DNA of 64,000 nucleotides, from contig NZ_CP141590.1 of assembly GCF_035581365.1 (NCBI RefSeq), forward strand, positions 186,001-250,000, given 5' to 3'. This stretch comes from Tsuneonella sp. CC-YZS046. Lineage in GTDB: Bacteria; Pseudomonadota; Alphaproteobacteria; Sphingomonadales; Sphingomonadaceae. Positions 37,601 through 45,648 of the stretch are shown here, in pieces (positions within the stretch are counted from its first letter, which is position 1; every line of letters starts with the position of its first letter). The notes beneath the pieces are model-generated. The model was not told where the DNA came from. It searched no databases and was given only the letters and a program-made list of their open reading frames with translations. A program made the position numbers and the translations under genes.

Positions 37601-40600
37601 GCGGTCATCGATGAGGTGGAGACCGACATTCAGTTCGCGCGCGGCCGCTATTCGTTCAGTGGGCTGGGCGATCAGCTCGTAACCGAAGCGTTTCGCCGAT
37701 TTGGTTATGAGCAGACCGATATAAGCGCCAGGTTGGAGGAGGCGCTCGCCGATCCGATCCCCTATCTGACCGCTCGGGTCAATGAGCTGGAAGAAGAAAT
37801 AGCAGCCTTGCGGGTGCAGCGGGATAGTGTTCCATGGTATCAGCGCATATGGATTGATTTAGACATCAGGGAGGTCGAGCAGGAAGTAGAGCGCTGGGAG
37901 TCCGCGATAGGGCAGTTCGAAGCCTATTCCACACTCCAGAATTTTGCGCGGGACTTGATTGAAGCGAAGTTCACTCCGGAATCCTTCTTCCATATCGACA
38001 ATACCCGCCTGCAGGCGGAACTCGCGCAGATCGCGATCGACCGGGCGCTCGCGGGCGCGCAGGCGCTTGGCGAATTTGCGTCGATCAGGGCCTTGCAGAC
38101 CAGCGCTTCCAATGCGCAATTCACCGTCACCCGGCTCACCGAGGACTTGCAGGAACTGCTGGCGACCGAGGACAATGACCCCTTCGCCTCGGCCAGAACA
38201 TCGTTCGAGTATGATCGCCGGGGGTTGCTGGTCGGACGGACCGATGCGGAGGGCTACAAGGAAACCCATGTTTACAACGCCTTCGGCCAGCGCATTTCAC
38301 TGACCCGGCTGGACCCTTCCGCGTCGCAAAATGCAGCCCAGACCCAGTTCGAATATGACGAGCGGGGCCAGCTGACCAAGGTCACGGATGCGGAAGGGCA
38401 TTTCGAGAGCTTTACCTACGATGCCTATGGCAACCGTGCGTCATCCACGGCCAAGTCGTGGACCGACGCGGTCCAGGCCGGGGGGACCACGACCTATGTC
38501 TACGATAAGCGCGGCCTGCTGCTTTCGGAAACCCTGCCCGTCCAATCCTACACCAGCGCCGGAGTGGAACAGTCCCTGCCGGTCAGGAACAGCTATGCCT
38601 ATGACGCGCGCGGCAACCTGATTGCGCGGACGGAGGCCGTCGGCCTGCCGGAGGAGAGAGTCACCACCTACGCCTACGACATGCTCGACCGGCTGGTGGA
38701 GACGAAGGGAGAAAGCGTTTCCGGCTTCAAAATCGATCTCGCCACCAGGGCGGTGGCCGCCGAATCCGGGCAGCCGACCGAAACCATCGCCTATGATGCG
38801 CGCGGCAACGTCATCAAGACAGTCGATGCGGCCGGCGCGGCGACGGTGTTCTTCTATGACCAGCTGAACCGCAAGGTCGTGGAGATCGACGCCCTCGGCA
38901 CCTACACCGCCTATGGCTATGACGCGAACGGCAATGTCCTCAGCGTGGCGGTCTATGAGAACGCGGTGACAGTCCCCGCGACCGGAGGCGCGCAGGCCTC
39001 TGCTCCCGCCGCTCCGGGCGGCGCGGCGCGCACCACCAGTTTCACCTATGACGATCTCGGCCGGATGCTGACGAGCAGCGTGAACGGCGTGACGACGGGC
39101 GAGGTTTCCGGCACGAGCTGGGCGAGCCAGAGCAGCCAGTCGCTCACCACGCATTATGCATACGATTATCAGGGCAATGTCGCGAAGATCACGGCGCCCG
39201 ACGGCGCAGTGACCTGGAGCTATTACGACAAGCTTGGCCGCAAGATCGCGCAGGTGGATGGCGAGAATTATCGCACCGACTGGAGCTATGACGCGGAAGG
39301 CAATGTCACCCAGGAACGGCGCTACGCCAATCGCGTGGCGACCCCGGTCAATCTGTTCGATCCGCCCGAAGCCACGGAAGATGCGGCGAAGGACCGGATT
39401 ACCCAATATACCTATGACAAAAATGGCAACCGGCTTTCGGAATCCCGCCTCAATGTGCAGGTCCATAATGGAAGCGGCGGTTATTTCAGCGGGGTGCCGC
39501 GGATCGATTACCGATACAACGGGCTGGGGCAGGTGGTCAGCAGGGAGGAAGCCACCGGCGAGACGACCTATTTCACCTATGACGCGGGCGGGCGGCTCAG
39601 GCGGGAAGCGAAGTATCATTCCGCGGCGGATTATTTCTACGATGGGCTGGGCAACCTCGTGCGCGGCGAGCAGGGATCGCTTGACGGCTCGGTCAAGCGG
39701 GCCACGCGATACAGCTATGGCGCCGGGGGCCGCCTCGCCAGCGTCACCGTGGGGGACGGCGCCGAAGCGGAAACGCGCTTTTACCAATATGACAAGGCGG
39801 GCCGGCTGACGCTGGAATATTATGACCGCCAGAGCCTGACCGCCAGCGGCGCGACCCAGACCGTGCGCGAGGGCATCGGCTATCGCTACGATCTGCTCGG
39901 GCGCAATCGCGGCCAGGGCTATTATGTCGGATCGGGCAGCGCCTGGGCGTTCCAGGCCGCCAACGATTATTCCTCGATGGAATACAATGCCTTCGGTGAA
40001 GTGACCCGCATCGGCATCAACGGGTTGTGGCAGCAGGAAAACAAATATGATGCGGCGGGCCGGGTCTGGGCCAGCAACGCGGGCGATGGGGTCTGGAAAT
40101 ATTTCGGCTACGACAAGGCGGGCAACCAGACGCTGGCGGTGACCTCCGCCGGGGCCAGCCTCGCCGGGGTGACGTCGATCCAGAATGCCTATGCGTCGGT
40201 CGGCCAGGCCAATGTGAACGGTACGCTCACGGTCTATGACAAGCGCGGCCAGGCGACCAGAGTGATCGAGGAAGGGCGCGAACTGGGCGCCAGCACTGTC
40301 GATCTGGTTTCCCAGCGCAGCTATAACGCCTTCGGCGAGGTCGCGAGCGAGACGGACGCGCAGGGCGGCGTCACCGATTACACCTACAACACGATGGGCC
40401 GCCTGATCACGGTGGAGCGCCCGCTCGTCCAGATCGTCGACGAGGCCGGCGCCGCAATCGATGCCCGCCCGACCGAGCGGTTCTATCATGATGCGTCGGG
40501 CCGGATCACCGGCCAGCGGGACGCCAATGGAAATCTCACCCGATACAACTTCTTCGCAGGCTCCGGCTTTGGCGGCGCCGCGCCGCTGATCGCCCAGGAG

Positions 40601-43600
40601 ATTCATGCGGACGGCACGGTCCATACCGAATACAACGTCTTCGGCGAAGCGACCAAGATCACCGACGAAACCGGCGTCGCCACCCTGCTGAGCTATGACA
40701 GCAAGGGCCGCCTGATCCAGACGGTGGAAATGGGCAGCGGGCTGACCGACAGCTATGCCTACGACATCCTGGGCCAGCGGATTTCGCATTACAACAGCGT
40801 GTTCGGTGCGGCCAACAAGGAGATCACGCAATACGACATGCAGGGCCGCATCGTGGCGCAGCGCGCCTTCGGCGGCGATGTCACCACCACCAGCTATAGC
40901 TGGGATAGTGGAATCGCCACCGCCGGCATGGGCACCTTCGGCGGCTGGGCCATCGCCATCGGCTATGCCAACGGGCGCAGCCTGACCGAGCAGGAAGATA
41001 TCTTCGGGCGGACCATTTCGCGCAACGATCTCGGCTCGAACACCACGGCCTTCACCTATGACGCGGCGGGGCGGCTGCTCTCCACCGTCACCACGCCGCC
41101 CACCTCTTCGCCGGGCACCGGCACCGCCAGCAACAACTATCTCTATTACAACACCGGGCTGGTGAAGCAGGCCAAGACCTCGACGAAATATGAATATTAT
41201 TTCAATTTCGGAGCGGGCATCCAGTCCAACGTCATTTCCGAAACTTACGCGGACTACACCTATGACGCGCTGGGCAACCGCAAGACCGAGGTCGGCAGCA
41301 AGCGGCAGACCGTCAACGGTACTACCAGCAGCCCGGAAATCTGGAAGAACCAGTCGGCCAGCTATGACGCGCTGGGCCGGCTGATCCAGTGGACGGAGGC
41401 GGGCACCGCCAGCTCGCCCGCGGCGAACATCACCTATTCCTACGACGCGGCGGGCAATGTGCGGCATTCGGTCGCTAATTTCAGCAAGATCAACACCGAC
41501 GGGACAGTCGGGGCCGCGAGCATCCAGAATTACTGGTTCCGCTACGATTCCCGCAACCGGCTGGTGATCGACCGTGGCGTGCTCTCCGGCACGGCGGGGG
41601 CCAGCGGCACCACGATCGTCCGCAACATCAACGACGGCGCCAGCAAGGAAATCGGCTACGATGCGGCCGGGCGCCGGGTTTCCGTCGTCAGCTATCAGAA
41701 GACGGGGGCGATCCAATATCGCGAGCAGCGGGAGATCTACGGCTATGACGCTGCGGGGCGGCTGTCCCGCGTGGACGTCACCAATGGCGCCAGCGTGACG
41801 ATGCCGGCCTCGGCTTCGGCTATTCCGACGGCGCCCACGGCGACCAGCGCCGCCACCCGGCGGGCCAGCTTCACCTATGACGCAATGGGGCGGCTGACGC
41901 TGCAGCAGGATTATGAGGCGAACGGCACGACCGTCGCCTACAGCCGGTCGCTCACTTACAACGCCAGCAACCAGATCCAGACCGAAACCGCGACGACCAA
42001 GCAGGGCAGCGACACCTATACCGCGACCTCGACCTATAATTACGGCAGCGGCGCTTCCTCCGCGCTCGGCTCGGTGGTCTCGATGTCCACCACCAACAAG
42101 AAGAACGGCTCCAACCAGACCGGCTCGACCACCAGCTACAGCTATGATTGGCGGGAAGGGGCGGTGCAATCGGGCATTCAGGTGGTGCAGGGGTCGAACA
42201 CCACCACCACCAGCTACAGGTTCGATGCGGCGGGGCGGTTGACCAGCGCCTCGATCAACGATGGCAAGCCGCGCACGGTCACTTACCGGATGGACGAGAA
42301 CGGGCAGATCATCCGGCGCGACGAGAGCAGGCCGTCCAATGCGCCCTCCGGGCAGACGGGCAGCCCGCATGAGGTGTGGTATCGCTTCGCCGGCAAGGAA
42401 CTGGGCTATGCCGGCAACAACGGCACGCTGGACAAGGACTATGCCGCTTCCATCGCGGACCGGCAGATCGTGCCGCCCAGCAATGCGGGCACCTATCGCA
42501 ACGGGCAGCTTGCTGCGGTGGACTATGCGGATTTCGCGCAGAGCTACGATCCGGTCAATTCCTACAGCCAGGGGGCCTCTGGCGGCAGCTACACGGTGCG
42601 TCCGGGGGACAGCCTGCAATCGATCGCGCAGGCGGTGTGGGGCGATGCGAACCTGTGGTATAAACTTGCGGAGGCGAACGGGCTTACCGGGCAGGCGGGG
42701 CTGATCGAAGGGCAGGTGCTGCTGCTTCCGGCGGGCGTGATGAAGAACACGCATAATGCCGGGACGCTGCAGCCCTATGACTCGGCCGAGGCGGTGGGCA
42801 ATCTCTCGCCGACCACGCCCAAGCCGCCCAAGAAGAAGGGCGGCTGCGGCGGACTGGGGCAGATATTGCTGGTGGCGGTCGCTGTCGCAGTTACTCTGGT
42901 GGTGAAGGCACCGGTGACTGGCTTCCTGAGCGGTGGTCCGGTAGTCGGCGGAGCGGCATCCGCTGCCATTGGTTCGGTCGCGAGCCAATCGGTGGGAGTG
43001 GCGACCGGCCTGCAGGACAAGTTCAGCTTCAAGGGTGTCGCCTTGGCGGCCATCGGCGGGGGTGTGGGTGGCGCCCTTTCAGGCATCAACCTTCCCGACG
43101 GGGCGCTTGGAGGCGCCACCAATTTTGCCAGCGACGTGGTGCGGGGCGTGCTTGGCAATGGGGTGACTCAAGGTATCGCGCTGGCGACCGGGTTGCAGTC
43201 GAAGTTCGACTTTGCCGGTGTCGCGGCGGCGGGCGTTGGCGCCGGCATTGGGGGTGAATTTGCGCGTGGTCTTGTCAAGACCGGCGGTTTCTTTGCCGCC
43301 GGCATAGGCAATGACCTTGGCTCCACGATGGCATCGACCATTGCCTATGCCGCGACGCGCTCCGCTATCACCGGGGAAGGCTTTGGCGACAATCTGATGA
43401 GAGGTTTGCCGGATGCGCTTGGCCAGACTCTCGGCCGCGCTTTGGGCGGGGTCGCCCACACTGCCCTTGCAGAAGCCGCTCACCGTAATAGCCAGGGCGC
43501 GGGTAATCCGGTTGGCGAAGGCATGGCGACCGTTGGCAACGGTTATGCAGATGTCCTGACCGGCGATCTGGGTGTGATGGCAAAGCCGCGGGCAGATGGC

Positions 43601-44683
43601 TTTCGCATACACTCTGACCAGCCTTACCTCGACTACGGTGTGAATCTCTCCGCCGGTGAAATGTGGGATCGGGGTCTTGGCCTCTTGCAGAGCGGCTGGG
43701 AATGGCTGCAGGCGCAGGGTCAGGAACTCCACGACGACACCATCGTGGTTATCGGCCGGGTCGATAACTCGCTGGATTGGGCGATCAGGCAGGCAACGGA
43801 GAATATCAACCCTCAGTTGCAAGGTAACGTCGTTACCCATGCTGCCAATATAGCTGCAGTTGGTTTGAACTACCTGGGCTATCAGACAGCTTCACGGCAA
43901 GCCTATGCTCTGGGCCAAATGCCTGTGGGCTTCCTGCAGAGAGGTGTAGAGTTGGCTTCCGGAACGCTTTCCGGGGCGAGATCCTTGCTCTTCCATCCCG
44001 GACAGACCTTGAAGGGAGCTGTCGATAGTTTCGGTGCTGGGTTTGACCAGGTTGTCATGGCCAGTCCGGGTGATGTCGGACGGGCGGCGACCGGTATGGT
44101 CAGCAGAACGGGAGCCACCGTGGCGCTGGCTGCCTCGGGCGATTCCGCTGCCGCCAGGCAGGTCGGGGCCATGGGATTTGATGTCGCAACGCTCGCGGCG
44201 CCGGTCGTTCAAGCGGCGCTAGGACGCAGCGTTGCGAATGTGGTGGTGGCTGAGAGGGCGCCTTCGATTGAAGCGCTCTATCAAGCACGATATGCAGCGG
44301 CGTATGAACGAGGATTGGCTAGGGTCGATGCCCAACTTGCGGCTGGCGAAATCAGGGCGCCCATTGGGCAGCCTGAACATCTTTTTAGGGCCAATCGCGT
44401 TGATGATTTGGCGCGTCAAGCTCTAAGAGCATTTGCCCTTGAACAGGGCCATGGGACCGACCTTGTTCGTATCAATCAGCGCCTTTATCTGGAAGGAACA
44501 AGTGGACCCTATCGAATTCCTGACCTCTATTTCCCGCAGAGTGGGACGATCTTGGACGGGACTCTGGGTTTTAAAACCGCCCGAACACCGCAAGTCATGG
44601 ACTTCCGTGCTGCTAACAACAATGCTCCCATCGGGATCGTCAGGCCCGAGAACTATGGCGGTTTCTACTGGATTGGAAAATAG
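31613..44683 (+). CDS. Giant RHS/YD-repeat polymorphic toxin-like protein with LysM domain
   Basis: 4,356 aa. The N-terminus (GENVAVNAATGNLLIHHQDE, then FLVGRGPDVGIARTYNS) is typical of large proteobacterial wall-associated RHS proteins; no cleavable signal peptide is obvious. Residues ~180-1220 and ~2200-3500 are YD repeats (YDANGNV, YDAAGRL). They are interrupted by a helical repeat insert at ~1223-2195. The usual RHS end motif DPxGxxGG is not seen. Instead comes a LysM domain (YTVRPGDSLQSIAQAVWGD; 42588-42738), a glycine-rich hydrophobic pre-toxin region (~3743-3960) and a distinct C-terminal tip (~4220-4356). The ATG at 31613 follows GGGCAGGGCGGA; a GTG at 31574 would add 13 residues. Such proteins encapsulate and release a C-terminal toxin; delivery could be type VI or another route, and no VgrG or PAAR gene is in view. 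Confidence 0.93.
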   Translation: MVAIFTGAGAGFTRGSANILGGAGQLGGVLLGRGGENVAVNAATGNLLIHHQDEFLVGRGPDVGIARTYNSIADAADGDNGDQWQQSTTRRVFGLTGTVNTAGSTISRLGADGAVVVYGWNEGRAAYVTTEGDGAHDQLTFSDDVWTWRDGGTQATESYAAHGADNWRIATASDIDGNTLSWSYAGDKLDKVTTADGGWVQYVWSGNNISQIVTGYTNLATQASSTLTRTRYAYDASDRLILVTTDLSPENNSVADGKVYTVSYTYAGASNRVASITQTDGSQLAIAYDANGRVQTLTQTVASGDTRVTTLSYGAGLTDITGPDGQVMRLDYDGFNRLTRIVAPPAQTGAAAQQVQFSYDAHGNVASVTDGNGETTTYQYDANGNVTYIADANSNAVQKTYDGANRLITEFAYGSDESGPSSAQYAQYAYDAEGHLRYAVNGAGQVTEYEYTAAGELARTVEYPAHPYPVGPAPIDEAGMDAWMAGLGDLKTAKVTEYAYDARGGLISTRAFRFADASGAGDPGRSSTRAHFTYDQSGRLLSRHNEGENAESFVYDGMGRLVASTDLAGGATTIVFNDAALKTTVTTASGYTSVSTYNRAGELVSRLDSGAHTVGGNTTYAYDKNGQLRVVTDATGRKSYFVYDRAGRKVADVNHLGEMVEYRYDKADRVVATARYTTVLDAGDLALLSNPDSGVQLSAIRPASNASDLWSWTVYDDGGRVIQAIAGDGSVASYAYDGSDRLVRTTAYYNRLSAAQLNTIRNTPPSAPVLPSANTRDVVSRQFYNKAGQLVGVLDGEGYLTEHVHDAAGQKVEEIAYATRTGSTLWNSGSFSQLRASATSPSATDGHSYFLYNGAGELTYVVNAQGGVTSFGRNSAGKPAVTKQYANLIVASEMTYEKVNAAISNNPGQDRSESRIYDATGRVRYIVDGEQRVTAYSYDAAGRVVKSVQFAATLNMGAALGALDNWSAAAAQADNPANRITRNWYSERGELLYTVDGEGYVRGFAYDAEGRKIGETAWPNKVTVTDGTTLSQIASFASGSGSPITLSYSYDNAGRLLTSTDGEGFVTRHVYNALGQLSDIYRADNVAGEKVRTHYEYDGAGRLVAEYQAYGQPGQVGSFYAYDGLGNRISATDANGNVTTYSYDERGLLLTATDARGGVLAYEYDGFGNVTKVTDPRGKSTRTFYDNLSRVIAVLDPESYLTKNFYNAFGEIREIRQYQNETTDPAQLIFASPEVENALAIEIEETKAALSAAKIRRNDLREKLEAVQPVLAAALEAPLPFLQAEIDRLNIELAALQAEYDALPPHGYSSERDELEDDIEDVERDIRQVEGQITRFQNGQALTSLGNEIVARGAGAAFASAWAASFQPLATAANAQLAIAEAEMAVALADPLSYLQQALQELEYKLEGWVKMPYSQSRDRRINDVEDQIADLEGEIARVQNAQPLSDFGIAQVEARVARITELDAYEDMLAGQLAVLEANLAAAQADLDAARQIAVNAALSSSGLAAVSYLQNHKADLQDQLARLQAKRQKATSSQTRDALDAQINAMQNNISAVQAEINRAQNNQALTALGLGIVDAEFLHSAKLRVLADQLNAALLQPLPYLQTRLAATSADLVLRQAEYDAMPSYPATLERRLLSIEIQVLEDEVDALESEIQRVQNGQSLTSLSTKTVNKAFDQQASLIANEDADVLGEGLQVIDAAKAAVLANPLPHLRAYRDELVAQRNALQVQRNAAPFGSYEWYALGQQINALNEPIGDVDDEIRDIQIFNQPLSQTGIAIIESSFEELYVPFQAVADFQAIVDARALDVAAAPKVSLDEWLADPESAFETLQAYLAADLAKLEQEYEDNWHYNGHGYNGPGGSEMEQRIEELERYIEYVDLQIFRVLGGRLENFLPVHLQSLNQDLSELQGEFASTHQNQSNTRDLLQRQITLVQARIAQVEADIQQGTAGDALSYLELYLDTLTASRAATQQQYNQTPQHQTSTRANLNRQIQAYDAVIDEVETDIQFARGRYSFSGLGDQLVTEAFRRFGYEQTDISARLEEALADPIPYLTARVNELEEEIAALRVQRDSVPWYQRIWIDLDIREVEQEVERWESAIGQFEAYSTLQNFARDLIEAKFTPESFFHIDNTRLQAELAQIAIDRALAGAQALGEFASIRALQTSASNAQFTVTRLTEDLQELLATEDNDPFASARTSFEYDRRGLLVGRTDAEGYKETHVYNAFGQRISLTRLDPSASQNAAQTQFEYDERGQLTKVTDAEGHFESFTYDAYGNRASSTAKSWTDAVQAGGTTTYVYDKRGLLLSETLPVQSYTSAGVEQSLPVRNSYAYDARGNLIARTEAVGLPEERVTTYAYDMLDRLVETKGESVSGFKIDLATRAVAAESGQPTETIAYDARGNVIKTVDAAGAATVFFYDQLNRKVVEIDALGTYTAYGYDANGNVLSVAVYENAVTVPATGGAQASAPAAPGGAARTTSFTYDDLGRMLTSSVNGVTTGEVSGTSWASQSSQSLTTHYAYDYQGNVAKITAPDGAVTWSYYDKLGRKIAQVDGENYRTDWSYDAEGNVTQERRYANRVATPVNLFDPPEATEDAAKDRITQYTYDKNGNRLSESRLNVQVHNGSGGYFSGVPRIDYRYNGLGQVVSREEATGETTYFTYDAGGRLRREAKYHSAADYFYDGLGNLVRGEQGSLDGSVKRATRYSYGAGGRLASVTVGDGAEAETRFYQYDKAGRLTLEYYDRQSLTASGATQTVREGIGYRYDLLGRNRGQGYYVGSGSAWAFQAANDYSSMEYNAFGEVTRIGINGLWQQENKYDAAGRVWASNAGDGVWKYFGYDKAGNQTLAVTSAGASLAGVTSIQNAYASVGQANVNGTLTVYDKRGQATRVIEEGRELGASTVDLVSQRSYNAFGEVASETDAQGGVTDYTYNTMGRLITVERPLVQIVDEAGAAIDARPTERFYHDASGRITGQRDANGNLTRYNFFAGSGFGGAAPLIAQEIHADGTVHTEYNVFGEATKITDETGVATLLSYDSKGRLIQTVEMGSGLTDSYAYDILGQRISHYNSVFGAANKEITQYDMQGRIVAQRAFGGDVTTTSYSWDSGIATAGMGTFGGWAIAIGYANGRSLTEQEDIFGRTISRNDLGSNTTAFTYDAAGRLLSTVTTPPTSSPGTGTASNNYLYYNTGLVKQAKTSTKYEYYFNFGAGIQSNVISETYADYTYDALGNRKTEVGSKRQTVNGTTSSPEIWKNQSASYDALGRLIQWTEAGTASSPAANITYSYDAAGNVRHSVANFSKINTDGTVGAASIQNYWFRYDSRNRLVIDRGVLSGTAGASGTTIVRNINDGASKEIGYDAAGRRVSVVSYQKTGAIQYREQREIYGYDAAGRLSRVDVTNGASVTMPASASAIPTAPTATSAATRRASFTYDAMGRLTLQQDYEANGTTVAYSRSLTYNASNQIQTETATTKQGSDTYTATSTYNYGSGASSALGSVVSMSTTNKKNGSNQTGSTTSYSYDWREGAVQSGIQVVQGSNTTTTSYRFDAAGRLTSASINDGKPRTVTYRMDENGQIIRRDESRPSNAPSGQTGSPHEVWYRFAGKELGYAGNNGTLDKDYAASIADRQIVPPSNAGTYRNGQLAAVDYADFAQSYDPVNSYSQGASGGSYTVRPGDSLQSIAQAVWGDANLWYKLAEANGLTGQAGLIEGQVLLLPAGVMKNTHNAGTLQPYDSAEAVGNLSPTTPKPPKKKGGCGGLGQILLVAVAVAVTLVVKAPVTGFLSGGPVVGGAASAAIGSVASQSVGVATGLQDKFSFKGVALAAIGGGVGGALSGINLPDGALGGATNFASDVVRGVLGNGVTQGIALATGLQSKFDFAGVAAAGVGAGIGGEFARGLVKTGGFFAAGIGNDLGSTMASTIAYAATRSAITGEGFGDNLMRGLPDALGQTLGRALGGVAHTALAEAAHRNSQGAGNPVGEGMATVGNGYADVLTGDLGVMAKPRADGFRIHSDQPYLDYGVNLSAGEMWDRGLGLLQSGWEWLQAQGQELHDDTIVVIGRVDNSLDWAIRQATENINPQLQGNVVTHAANIAAVGLNYLGYQTASRQAYALGQMPVGFLQRGVELASGTLSGARSLLFHPGQTLKGAVDSFGAGFDQVVMASPGDVGRAATGMVSRTGATVALAASGDSAAARQVGAMGFDVATLAAPVVQAALGRSVANVVVAERAPSIEALYQARYAAAYERGLARVDAQLAAGEIRAPIGQPEHLFRANRVDDLARQALRAFALEQGHGTDLVRINQRLYLEGTSGPYRIPDLYFPQSGTILDGTLGFKTARTPQVMDFRAANNNAPIGIVRPENYGGFYWIGK
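35280..38195 (+). repeat. Helical tandem-repeat insert within the RHS protein
   Basis: About 970 residues made of roughly nine degenerate copies of an ~90-130 residue unit. Each copy starts near PLPYLQxxL, continues with an amphipathic helix, a YDAxP-type turn, a charged helix (RRLxxxIxxLExEI) and VQNGQxLTSLGxxIV. Examples begin at PLPFLQAEIDRL, PLSYLQQALQEL, PLPYLQTRLAAT and PIPYLTARVNEL. The pattern predicts repeated antiparallel coiled-coil hairpins. It interrupts the YD array cleanly: a YNAFGEIREIR strand precedes it and FEYDRRGLLVGR resumes after it. Around 36.88-37.33 kb base composition falls well below the rest of the gene. Confidence 0.85.
44270..44680 (+). other. C-terminal toxin-like tip of the RHS protein
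   Basis: The last ~137 residues differ in composition from the RHS core and are less GC-rich. The pattern YRIPDLYF, then ILDGTLGFK and TPQVMDFR resembles the PD-(D/E)XK nuclease core found in many RHS and CDI toxin tips, although the exact E-x-K is not present (D-x5-K instead). It ends in PENYGGFYWIGK directly before the candidate immunity gene. Nuclease activity is inference. Confidence 0.55.
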
Positions 44684-44693
44684 GAGTCGCTGG

Positions 44694-45074
44694 ATGATTA
44701 TAATCGATCAAAATCTGCAGGAACTCCGTGAAAGCATCGTTTACCTTACAACGAACTGCAACGGGTCCGATTATCCAACCGAATTCCAGACATATGATGA
44801 AGGTTGGGACAGCCTAAGGCAAAGTCTCGATCATCTGCGAAGGAAACTTGGGGATGCGCGCTATGCGCAACTGATAGAAATGACCGAGCAGGCAAAAGCC
44901 CATTATGACGATGGCTATGCAATGGGGCCAAAACCCGGTGTTCGTCCCGCCCCTGGCGATGCAGGATCAGAGCACATCAAACTCGGTTCCTGGCTTATGC
45001 AGGATATCGAGCAGGTGGTTAAAGGTAAGCCACCGTTTGCCTATCCTGAGGATTTGTATCGTTGGCCGCGTTAG
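44694..45074 (+). CDS. Small protein after the RHS toxin tip, candidate immunity protein
   Basis: 126 aa, acidic to neutral, no signal peptide, mainly helical (NLQELRESIVYL, GWDSLRQSLDHLRRKL, LIEMTEQAKAHYDDGY). I do not recognise the family. The ATG lies ten bases after the RHS stop, and the ribosome site AGGAG overlaps that stop, so it is translated with the toxin. The position directly after a variable RHS tip and the matching lower GC content are the standard marks of a cognate immunity gene. A longer open frame from 44433 overlaps the RHS gene and is not favoured. Confidence 0.75.
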   Translation: MIIIDQNLQELRESIVYLTTNCNGSDYPTEFQTYDEGWDSLRQSLDHLRRKLGDARYAQLIEMTEQAKAHYDDGYAMGPKPGVRPAPGDAGSEHIKLGSWLMQDIEQVVKGKPPFAYPEDLYRWPR

Positions 45075-45284
45075 CTTTCTTAACTTTCCTACACGCCTCC
45101 TCTCTGCCACATCAGGCGGGGGCTCTTTCGCACAGTCGATCCTCGATGCACCGCTTGTCCTGCGGCAGGGATTCCCGCATACGCGGCTGCCTTTTTCGGC
45201 GCTGATCGCCCCGGTGATTTTCTTCTCCTGAACAGTGTCAACTCTGTCAACCTGGCCGGTCGCGGCCTGTCAGCGGATGGGCAA

Positions 45285-45375
45285 TTTATGGCTATGACAC
45301 GGCGGCTGGCCAGCGCCTCGACCGATGACGGCAAGCTGCGCACGATCATTTGTTTGCACGAAAACGGATGAATCT
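45285..45375 (+). pseudogene. Decayed fragment of the RHS core
   Basis: The DNA reads LASASTDDGKLRT in one frame, nearly identical to LTSASINDGKPRT in the intact gene (about 42237-42276), followed by a HENG stop where the intact gene has DENGQ. Homology extends a few codons upstream but with a frame change. It is about 600 bases past the RHS stop and has neither start nor continuation. It is the sort of relic left when an RHS 3' end is displaced by a new toxin tip. Confidence 0.75.
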
Positions 45376-45520
45376 CTGGGGCAATGAAAGCCGCCATCCA
45401 GCGTGCCGAGTGCCCGAATTAAGCGATATTGCCGTGGCGCGGTGCGCTGCGGCCAGCATGAGCCGCGCCGCTGCAGGCACAGATTACTCCATAATGAAAG
45501 CAGAAGAGCTATGCTTTTTT

Positions 45521-45599
45521 GTAACGTTACTTAAATTACTTATAATTAATTATAAATTTCAATGTATTTAATATGCAACATATTACAGTAATGTAATAT
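45521..45599. promoter_or_regulatory. Palindrome cluster upstream of the first MarR-like gene
   Basis: Three perfect dyads in 79 AT-rich bases: GTAACGTTAC (45521-45530), TTATAATTAATTATAA (45540-45555) and ATATTACA-GTAA-TGTAATAT (45580-45599). The last is 50 bases before the ATG at 45649, a natural place for an autoregulatory MarR operator. Confidence 0.55.
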
Positions 45600-45648
45600 T
45601 TCCGTATTTATCTGGATCGTTCCGAATTTTTCGAAGAATTGAGGGGTT

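Larger units (their letters stand above)
45075..45648. other. Intergenic region, RHS scrap then AT-rich promoter
   Basis: A 574-base gap without an intact gene. The first 200 bases show no motif. The RHS-core scrap is at 45285-45375. The last ~150 bases are strikingly AT-rich for this genome and hold several palindromes before the MarR-like gene. Confidence 0.6.

Noticed and set aside
35280-38195. The RHS insert as a separate gene or inserted mobile element
   Set aside because: The reading frame is continuous across both junctions, there are no terminal repeats or transposase, and the inserted protein is itself repetitive.
38441-42988. A 1,515-codon minus-strand open frame opposite the RHS gene
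   Set aside because: It is a shadow of the repetitive, GC-rich YD-repeat coding strand. The translation is rich in Arg, Gly, Ile and Val repeats that mirror the YD codons, with no start site or domain.
44433-44693. A longer form of the immunity candidate starting inside the RHS gene
   Set aside because: It overlaps the toxin tip in another frame; the ATG at 44694 has a ribosome site and gives a coherent protein.
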